Assembly: GCA_964350605.1 (NCBI GenBank)
Contig: CAYGKP010000148.1
Span: forward strand, 1 to 6,349
Direction: 5' to 3'
Source of the DNA: CAYGKP01 sp964350605
GTDB lineage: Bacteria; Bacteroidota; Bacteroidia; Cytophagales; JAAEPT01
Length of the DNA stretch: 6,349 bases
Shown: one piece after another, positions 1 to 5,378 of the stretch
Layout: each line of letters starts with the position of its first letter
Numbering within the stretch: position 1 is the first letter of the stretch
The notes under the pieces: model-generated
The model's input: the letters and a program-made list of their open reading frames with translations, nothing else
The model's database searches: none
Told to the model about the DNA's origin: nothing
Translations under genes and position numbers: made by a program

Positions 1-107
1 GGGCCCGCTGCTGCAACGGACAAGTTTACGAAATCTTGCCGCCGGATGCCCGGCAAATCCAAGCGAGCCGGGCGAAAATCCAACCCAAAGCGGGACCGTT
101 CAGTTCG
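1..107. other. Non-coding stretch after the last operon gene
   Basis: Apart from the hairpin at 44-81, I see no gene, RNA or promoter here. The plus-strand open frame starting at 36 is a shadow that runs antisense through the RsbW-like gene and has no family features. Whatever follows the operon on the minus strand starts outside the window. Confidence 0.6.
44..81 (-). terminator. Hairpin downstream of the signalling operon (possible terminator)
   Basis: A perfect 7-bp GC stem, GCCCGGC/GCCGGGC (48-54 with 67-73), encloses a 12-nt loop. It can be extended by four more pairs, GGAT/ATCC (44-47 with 78-81), across a 4-nt bulge at 74-77. It lies about 27 nt after the stop of the RsbW-like gene, where an operon terminator would be expected. 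There is no T-run after the stem on either strand, so it is not a classical intrinsic terminator. It could equally be an mRNA 3'-end stabiliser or chance in GC-rich DNA. Confidence 0.35.
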
Positions 108-539
108 CTAGGCAGCAGCAAACGACTGCAAGTCCCGCTCGAGCGAGCAAAGATTCACCTCGCCCACCCGGCGAAACTCGATACGCGTCATGATCCGGCG
201 CACCAGCATGAGGCCCAAGCTGCCTTTGGTGCGGGTCTCCACGATCTCTTCGATGTTGGGTTCCTCGTATTGGGCATAATCGAAAAAGTCGCCATAGTCG
301 CGAATCTCCAACCGCAACTGGCGGTTTAGCTCATCCAACTCGAGGAACAACTCCAGTGGCTGGCTACCCTGACCTTTGTTCGCGTGGATGATCAGGTTGG
401 CGCAAATCTCGTCGATGGCCAGGACGATCAAATTGGTTTCACCCTCGTCGGTCAACTTCTCTTTGAGAATCTCGTTCACGAACGCACGGATGACCCGCAG
501 CTGGCTTCGTTCACAAGGGACTCTAAGGGACGCCATCAT
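108..539 (-). CDS. RsbW/SpoIIAB-like anti-sigma factor (GHKL ATPase serine kinase)
   Basis: This is a single-domain GHKL (HATPase_c) protein of 143 residues, the usual size for RsbW/SpoIIAB/BtrW-type switch kinases. In such families the protein binds ATP, phosphorylates a serine of a STAS partner and sequesters a target, often a sigma factor. The visible motifs are an N-box (residues 39-54, with Glu44 and Asn48 in ExxxN spacing), a G1-type DxG (Asp81, Gly83) and a G2-type lid (KGSLGL, residues 105-110) followed by a long helix, LVRRIMT. The C-terminal strand NLCSLERDL matches the closing strand of the family. ATG at 539 (tandem ATGs at 539 and 536) is preferred over the in-frame TTG at 548, which lies almost on the STAS stop codon. 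The gene follows the STAS gene by 11 nt, so the two are almost certainly co-transcribed and are likely partners. No transmembrane segment is seen, so it should be cytoplasmic. Its target is not in the window. Family assignment is firm; true kinase activity is inferred. Confidence 0.9.
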   Translation of the reverse strand: MMASLRVPCERSQLRVIRAFVNEILKEKLTDEGETNLIVLAIDEICANLIIHANKGQGSQPLELFLELDELNRQLRLEIRDYGDFFDYAQYEEPNIEEIVETRTKGSLGLMLVRRIMTRIEFRRVGEVNLCSLERDLQSFAAA

Positions 540-550
540 GCTCGTCAAGG

Positions 551-886
551 TTATTGAACGGCGGCCAACGCATCGGCCCGCGAGCCAACAAGCGTGACCA
601 GTTTGTCTAGCCCAAGGACGGCGAAGACACCACGTACCTTTTCGCTCACCTGGAACAAGGCAAGGCGCATGTCGTTCTCCTTAAAATCTTGAAGGTAGGA
701 CATGAACACCCCCAAACCCGCGCTGGAAATGTAGCTCAGGTGTTCACAGTCGACCAGCACAACGGGTTCCTTTCGGTCGACCACGGCTTCCAGCTCCTTG
801 TCGAGCAGGATCGAAGAGGACGCATCCAGTTCCCCGTCGATGGCGATCAAAAAATAATTCTCGTGGCCTTGGGTCGTGATTTTCAT
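551..886 (-). CDS. STAS-domain anti-anti-sigma factor (RsbV/SpoIIAA-like)
   Basis: This is a 111-residue stand-alone STAS domain. The early strand ending in GELDASSS (residues 18-25) is the family's GxLDxxS element. The central DCEHLSYISSAGLGVF (residues 46-61) carries the switch loop, with Ser54 or Ser55 at the place where SpoIIAA and RsbV are phosphorylated. The rest (VSEKVRGVFAVLGLDKLV) fits the final helix and strand. In known systems the unphosphorylated form binds the RsbW-type kinase and releases its target, and phosphorylation by the kinase ends this. ATG at 886 is chosen because MKITTQGHENYF gives the normal STAS N-terminus. The longer frame begins with TTG at 949, directly after the phosphatase stop, and its extra 21 residues look unlike a STAS leader. 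It lies between the phosphatase and kinase genes, in the order expected of a partner-switching operon. Confidence in the family is high; the exact phosphosite is by analogy. Confidence 0.92.
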   Translation of the reverse strand: MKITTQGHENYFLIAIDGELDASSSILLDKELEAVVDRKEPVVLVDCEHLSYISSAGLGVFMSYLQDFKENDMRLALFQVSEKVRGVFAVLGLDKLVTLVGSRADALAAVQ

Positions 887-949
887 CAGATGGGGAAGAT
901 ACGAATTGGTTGCGCTAAGGTTGTCTATCCGAGGCGATTCTGTGGGCAA

Positions 950-3022
950 CTATCCGATGCGAATGGCCAGGCAGGAATAGTCGTCGTGAGGCAATTCCGC
1001 ACCGCAATGGGCTTCCACTCGGTCGATGATGCCCTGGGAAATTTCTTCGGTAGGTAGGCCCGTCAACTCCGAGAACGCTTCACGCAAGCGGTCCTCGCCA
1101 AATTGCTCGCCTTCGGGATCGGTGGCCTCCAAGATGCCATCGGTGTAGAGCAACAGCACATCGCCCGGCACAAAATTGTGTTCCTCCTCGACCAAATAGT
1201 GATCAAAATCGCGATTGCGCAGGATGCCCAGGCCCAGCCCTTTTCCGCCCAGGTAGGAGACTTTCTTCTCATTCACACAATAGAACAGCGTGGGGCAATG
1301 ACCGGCGCGCACGTAGCGGATGTTTCGATACCGTTCGTCGAGCAGTAGGACCGTCAGAGTCACAAAGGCTTTCTTTTCCAAGCACTTGGCCAAGGCCCGG
1401 TTCGCATAACGCACAAATTGACTGGGCGATAGATCCATCAGAACCAGACTCTGGAAAATGCCCTTGAGCTGAGCCATGTGGAACGCTGCGCTGGTCCCGT
1501 GACCACTCACATCAGCAATGACGAAGACCCATCGGCCCTCGCCCAACTCGTGAAAATCGTAGTAGTCGCCCCCCACCTCGTCGGTGGTACGGGCCACCCC
1601 GTGGATTTCAAAGCTGCCGCGGTTGGGCAGCTTGGTGGGCAGCAGTCGCTGGGCCACCTCGCGGGCAATTTTCAGTTCCTCCTGGTACCGCTCGTTTTCC
1701 AGAGCTTTCTGGATGAGCCGCGAGTTTTCGAGCGAAATGGTCGCTTGTCCGGCGAAGGTTTTTAATGTCTCGACCATTTCGCGGTCAAAACCTTCGCTGA
1801 CATTTTTGACCAGGATCAGGGTACCCAGGTGTTTGGAGGCCGTGCGCAGCGGAATGGTTAAGAGCGACCGATAGCTGCTCGTCCCCAGCGACTCGGCGTA
1901 GCGCACCTTGCGCAGGTTGCGGAAATAGACCGATTCCTTGTCAACTGGGGCGCGGTTGTTGACTAGCACGGTTCGCAGTTGCTCAATTTTCTCGGGCGTG
2001 ATTTTTCGCTCGAGCTGGGCGCGGACCTTTCCGTCCTCGCCCAGGATTTCCAGCCACGCCGCATCGGCCAAGACGGTCGCCATCGAGCTTTCCAGGAGGA
2101 CTTCGTAGATGTCCTCCTCCCGCTCGCCCATGATGATCGTCTGGTTCAGACGCTGGAACCCCAGCACCTCGCCGAACTTCTGTTCGAAGACCGACGTAGT
2201 TGGCAGGTTAAAAAGGATGACCAGAATGCAGGACAGCGAGTAGAAGGCTACAAAGCCCACCGCCACCGGGAAGAATGGCGTGGCCGATAAATCGAAGGGT
2301 AAGCGTTGGAGGCCCCAGACACCATTGTCGAGGCCCTGGGTGGTCAGGTATTGAATCAGCGTACCCTCGATGAATAAGAGGAGCGAAAGCAACAGGATGG
2401 CCCGCCACTTCTGGCGAAAATTCTGGTAGGCCACCCATTTGTAGTTGACCCCCACCAAGAGGGCCATCAGCCCACCGAAACAGATTGCGATCCAATAGGG
2501 CGGCTTGCCGACAGGCCACTCGATGACTGAGAGGGCCAGCAAGGCGAAAATCGTGATCTCGAAGGCTCGCCAGCCGCGCCGCAGTCCACGCGAGCGTTGA
2601 TAAAGCACCAGTCGTTTGTAGACATAAAACGCATGGGCCATGAACACGATCAGTAGCCCTGCCACCAAGGTGTAGAACCCGCTCAGGAACAGGGCCTCGT
2701 TGGGCATGGTGGTCCACCCCAAGCTGGCGGTCAGGAAGGTGAGGCCCACAAACAGGAAGACCAAAAAGGCCCCCAGCATGAACACCTGCCAAAGCAGCTC
2801 GTTAAAATTTGCCTTACGCTCGCCTTCGATGCGGCGCTTGAAGTAGAGCATCACCGCCAGGGTGAAGGCACCCAGCAAAACACGCAAGGTGAGTGCCTCG
2901 CGCGTGTTGCGCACTGGCGAAATGTCGAGGGTTAGGCCCTGGCCCAGCGCTTGGCCGAGCAGCAGCACCCAGACCACCAAGGCGGCCAGTAAATAGAGGC
3001 GAAGGAGGCGTTTGCGCGTCAT
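950..3022 (-). CDS. Membrane-anchored GAF-PP2C (SpoIIE/RsbU-type) serine phosphatase
   Basis: This 690-residue integral membrane phosphatase probably dephosphorylates the STAS protein encoded next to it. Residues 1-275 hold about eight hydrophobic segments (roughly 8-27, 45-61, 78-101, 111-137, 153-169, 173-191, 207-223, 249-272), with no large extracytoplasmic domain. Residues ~300-435 look like a GAF domain (LLTIPLRTASKHLGTLILVK). A charged helical linker (~433-457) leads into IAREVAQRLLPTKLP, the usual entry to RsbU-type catalytic domains. The PP2C metal-binding motifs are intact: DEVGGDYYDF (Asp486), IADVSGHGTSAA (Asp504), YTDGILEATD (Asp628) and HDDYSCLAIRI (Asp680/681). Activity is therefore expected. 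ATG at 3022 starts a typical membrane leader (MTRKRLLRLYLL). A GTG at 3058 directly abutting the guaB stop would add 12 unremarkable residues and is less likely. The gene sits 36 nt after guaB and 63 nt before the STAS gene. The signal sensed is unknown; the membrane part resembles no sensor I can name with confidence. Confidence 0.93.
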   Translation of the reverse strand: MTRKRLLRLYLLAALVVWVLLLGQALGQGLTLDISPVRNTREALTLRVLLGAFTLAVMLYFKRRIEGERKANFNELLWQVFMLGAFLVFLFVGLTFLTASLGWTTMPNEALFLSGFYTLVAGLLIVFMAHAFYVYKRLVLYQRSRGLRRGWRAFEITIFALLALSVIEWPVGKPPYWIAICFGGLMALLVGVNYKWVAYQNFRQKWRAILLLSLLLFIEGTLIQYLTTQGLDNGVWGLQRLPFDLSATPFFPVAVGFVAFYSLSCILVILFNLPTTSVFEQKFGEVLGFQRLNQTIIMGEREEDIYEVLLESSMATVLADAAWLEILGEDGKVRAQLERKITPEKIEQLRTVLVNNRAPVDKESVYFRNLRKVRYAESLGTSSYRSLLTIPLRTASKHLGTLILVKNVSEGFDREMVETLKTFAGQATISLENSRLIQKALENERYQEELKIAREVAQRLLPTKLPNRGSFEIHGVARTTDEVGGDYYDFHELGEGRWVFVIADVSGHGTSAAFHMAQLKGIFQSLVLMDLSPSQFVRYANRALAKCLEKKAFVTLTVLLLDERYRNIRYVRAGHCPTLFYCVNEKKVSYLGGKGLGLGILRNRDFDHYLVEEEHNFVPGDVLLLYTDGILEATDPEGEQFGEDRLREAFSELTGLPTEEISQGIIDRVEAHCGAELPHDDYSCLAIRIG

Positions 3023-3058
3023 CTCGGAAGCGCCTCGGGACCCGGTATCTGGGGCCAC

Positions 3059-4522
3059 TTAGCGGCTGTAGTTCGGCGCCTCGCGGGTGATCTGGATGTC
3101 GTGGGGATGGCTTTCGGCCACCCCTGCGGCAGTGATCCTAACGAAGCGTGCGCCTTGAAGATCGGAAATCGTTCTGGCACCACAGTAACCCATGCCTGCA
3201 CGAAGGCCGCCGGTGAGCTGATAAATCACCTCCGAAACTTTTCCCTTGAACGCCACGCGGCCCGAAATGCCTTCGGGGACCAACTTTTTGATGTCGTCTT
3301 CCACGTCCTGGAAATAGCGGTCTTTCGAGCCGCTTTCCATTGCTTCGACCGAGCCCATGCCCCGGTAGGTCTTGAACTTGCGCCCTTCATAGAGGACGAT
3401 TTCGCCCGGGGCCTCGTCGGTACCCGCCAAGAGCGAGCCGATCATGACCGTATGGCCGCCGCCCGCAATGGCCTTCACCACGTCGCCCGAATAGCGAATG
3501 CCGCCGTCGGCAATCAGGGGGACACCCGTGCCTTTTAAGGCTTCGGCGCAATCCATCACCGCGCTGAGTTGCGGCACGCCGACCCCGGCAATCACCCGGG
3601 TAGTGCAAATCGAACCCGGTCCGACACCGACTTTCACTGCGTCAGCCCCAACATCGACCAAGGCTTTGGCGGCCTCGCCTGTTGCGATGTTGCCAACGAT
3701 TAGTTGCAGGTCAGGGAATGCTGTTTTGATGCGACGTGCGGTATCGAGCACGCCTTTCGAATGGCCGTGGGCCGTATCAATCGAAATCACGTCCACCCCC
3801 GCGTTGTTGAGGGCCGTCACCCGTTCGACGATGTCGGGGGTCACGCCCACCGCTGCTCCTACGCGCAAGCGACCCAAGTGGTCCTTGGCGGCGTTCGGGC
3901 GGTCGCGGCGGTTCAGAATGTCTTTGTAGGTCACCAGGCCCTTGAGTACGCCCGTCTTGTCCACGATGGGCAGCTTTTCAATGCGGTGGTTCTTGAGAAT
4001 GGCCTCCGACTGGTCGAGAGTCACGCCCTCGGGGGCAGTGATCAGGTCCTGGCTGGTCATCACCTCTGTGATCGGACGACTAGGATCGTTCTCGAAACGC
4101 AGGTCGCGGTTGGTCAGGATGCCGACCAATTTGTTCTGCGAATCGATGATCGGAATGCCGCCGATCTTGTTTTCGCGCATGATTTTCAGGGCATCTTCCA
4201 CCCGCGAGTCCACGTGCAGGATGATCGGGTCGGTGATCATGCCGCTCTCGTAGCGTTTCACGCGGCGCACTTGCTCGGCTTGCAAGGCGATCGACATGGA
4301 CTTGTGAATGAAGCCCAGGCCACCCATGTGGGCCATGGCGATAGCCAAATCGAACTCGGTGACCGTATCCATGGCCGCCGAAACGAAGGGAATGTTGAGT
4401 TCGATGCCGCGCGTCAGGTGCGTGCGGGTGTCGGTGTCGCGGGGCAGCACCTCGGAATAGGCGGGCTGCAGGAGGACATCGTCGTAAGTAAGAGCGTCGG
4501 GGATCGCGCGGGCGGTGGACAT
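3059..4522 (-). CDS. guaB: IMP dehydrogenase
   Basis: The enzyme oxidises IMP to XMP with NAD+, the committed step of GTP synthesis, in the cytoplasm, normally as a tetramer or octamer. The 487-residue product has the standard bacterial length. Its N-terminal LTYDDVLLQP and PFVSAAMDTVTE open the TIM barrel. Residues ~95-205 form the inserted pair of CBS domains, which in this family bind adenine or guanine nucleotides and modulate activity. The catalytic loop GPGSICTTR puts the nucleophile at Cys306. LIADGGIRYSGD (residues 336-347) is the phosphate-binding region, GMGSVEAM (388-395) follows, and the flap region runs through KDRYFQ to GGLRAGMGYCGA. All key residues are present. ATG at 4522 is chosen because MSTARAIPDALTYDD matches the family start; the frame stays open upstream to 4711, but that extension is low-complexity Arg/Pro-rich and crosses the divergent gene. 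No Shine-Dalgarno is visible, and a candidate promoter lies 41 nt upstream. Probable first gene of the operon with the three signalling genes. Confidence 0.98.
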   Translation of the reverse strand: MSTARAIPDALTYDDVLLQPAYSEVLPRDTDTRTHLTRGIELNIPFVSAAMDTVTEFDLAIAMAHMGGLGFIHKSMSIALQAEQVRRVKRYESGMITDPIILHVDSRVEDALKIMRENKIGGIPIIDSQNKLVGILTNRDLRFENDPSRPITEVMTSQDLITAPEGVTLDQSEAILKNHRIEKLPIVDKTGVLKGLVTYKDILNRRDRPNAAKDHLGRLRVGAAVGVTPDIVERVTALNNAGVDVISIDTAHGHSKGVLDTARRIKTAFPDLQLIVGNIATGEAAKALVDVGADAVKVGVGPGSICTTRVIAGVGVPQLSAVMDCAEALKGTGVPLIADGGIRYSGDVVKAIAGGGHTVMIGSLLAGTDEAPGEIVLYEGRKFKTYRGMGSVEAMESGSKDRYFQDVEDDIKKLVPEGISGRVAFKGKVSEVIYQLTGGLRAGMGYCGARTISDLQGARFVRITAAGVAESHPHDIQITREAPNYSR

Positions 4523-4562
4523 GGCAAATGAGGCGAGGTGGTAGGTGACCCTATTTGCCGCC

Positions 4563-4596
4563 CAAAGGTACGCAAAAGTCGGGCGCGGCGGGCACA
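4563..4596 (-). promoter_or_regulatory. Candidate Bacteroidota-type promoter for guaB
   Basis: Read on the minus strand, TACCTTTG at 4570-4563 matches the TAnnTTTG -7 consensus of the Bacteroidota primary sigma factor exactly. A weak -33-like TGTG (consensus TTTG/TTG) lies at 4596-4593, 22 nt upstream, at the long end of the known spacing. The start of transcription would fall around 4556, giving a leader of roughly 35 nt before the guaB ATG at 4522. The -7 match and location are good and the -33 is poor, so this is a candidate only. It would drive guaB and probably the three signalling genes behind it. Confidence 0.5.
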
Positions 4597-4637
4597 GGTG
4601 GAACCTTCTTTTCGGGTTCTGGATTGTGGCTCTCGGT

Positions 4638-5378
4638 ATGCCCCCCCGTCTTCCCCTTCTGTTGGTCCTCCTTGTGCTTGGCGGGCATGCCCGGGGACAA
4701 GCCGTTTCCACCGACCGCCAACTCTGGACCCGGTACTATCATTTCAGTCGCATTTCCGAGCGCATCAGCCTGCTCGGCGAAGCGGGCCTTCGGTTTGGTA
4801 ATGAAAGTTGGCTGGCGCAGGAAAACCAGACGCTCGTTCGTTTCGGTGCCCAATACCACGCAGGCAAGGGCTTGAGTTTCAGCGCGGGTAACGCCTGGTT
4901 TTGGACCCGTCGGGGCGAAACCGACTTGTTCGTGCCCGAAATTCGCCCGTGGCAAGATGTGCGACTTGACACCCGTTTGGGCAAGTGGCGCATCCTGAAT
5001 CGGCTGCGCCTCGAAGAACGATTTGTGCGTCGGTCGGCGGGCGAAGAACTGGTAGGAGGCCATCGGTTCTTTTTGCGCTATCGGTATCAACTGCAAGCGC
5101 ACCGTCCACTGGGCGACGGCGGGCTCGCGCTCATTCTTTCCAACGAATTGTTTCTGCAGTCAGGCCCCGAAATCGACGGCCTAAAAGGGGACCAGGACCG
5201 GGTACTGGTGGGCTTTCGCCAACAATTCTCCCAGCACTGGGAGGTGCAGATGGCCTATCAATTCATCTGGCTCTGGAACACCGCGGGCGACCTGAGCGCT
5301 CGCCAGCACACCGCACGGATCAACGTCTTCCACCGCATCGACTGGCGCAAGAAAGAAGCCGCTGCGACGGAGAACTAA
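4638..5378 (+). CDS. DUF2490-like exported outer-membrane beta-rich protein
   Basis: This 246-residue protein resembles the DUF2490 family of Bacteroidota, whose function is not established. ATG at 4638 begins a clear signal peptide: MPPR, a hydrophobic core (LPLLLVLLVLG), then a likely cleavage after GQA near residue 22. The mature part is made of short amphipathic strands rich in Arg, Trp and Tyr, typical of a small outer-membrane beta-barrel. Motifs that suggest the family are WTRYYHF near the start, PEIRPWQDVRLDTR (100-113), RLRLEERFVRR (122-132), HRFFLRYRYQLQ (142-153) and NELFLQ (169-174). It ends in a strand, INVFHRIDW, and a short charged tail. An in-frame GTG at 4545 would place 31 extra residues before the signal peptide and overlap the guaB promoter, so it is rejected. 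The gene is divergent from guaB and convergent with the MoeB-like gene. No clear promoter or Shine-Dalgarno is seen. An outer-membrane location is inferred from the signal peptide and strand pattern. Confidence 0.8.
   Translation: MPPRLPLLLVLLVLGGHARGQAVSTDRQLWTRYYHFSRISERISLLGEAGLRFGNESWLAQENQTLVRFGAQYHAGKGLSFSAGNAWFWTRRGETDLFVPEIRPWQDVRLDTRLGKWRILNRLRLEERFVRRSAGEELVGGHRFFLRYRYQLQAHRPLGDGGLALILSNELFLQSGPEIDGLKGDQDRVLVGFRQQFSQHWEVQMAYQFIWLWNTAGDLSARQHTARINVFHRIDWRKKEAAATEN

Noticed and set aside
887..949. Possible internal promoter (TATCTTCC) before the STAS gene
   Set aside because: It matches only part of the TAnnTTTG consensus and has no -33 element at a suitable distance.
2208..2792. A 194-codon minus-strand frame inside the phosphatase gene
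   Set aside because: It is a shifted reading of the membrane segment codons of the real gene, and the sequence has no recognisable fold or leader.
3704..4531. A 275-codon plus-strand open frame antisense to guaB
   Set aside because: It lies entirely opposite a well-conserved IMP dehydrogenase and its product is His/Asp/Arg-rich without any domain pattern. Long antisense frames are expected in GC-rich coding DNA.
4545..4637. GTG start at 4545 extending the DUF2490-like protein
   Set aside because: It would bury the clear signal peptide that begins at 4638 and overlap the guaB promoter candidate.
4523..4711. Upstream extension of guaB to 4711
   Set aside because: The added 63 residues are Arg/Pro-rich, absent from the IMP dehydrogenase family and overlap the start of the divergent gene.
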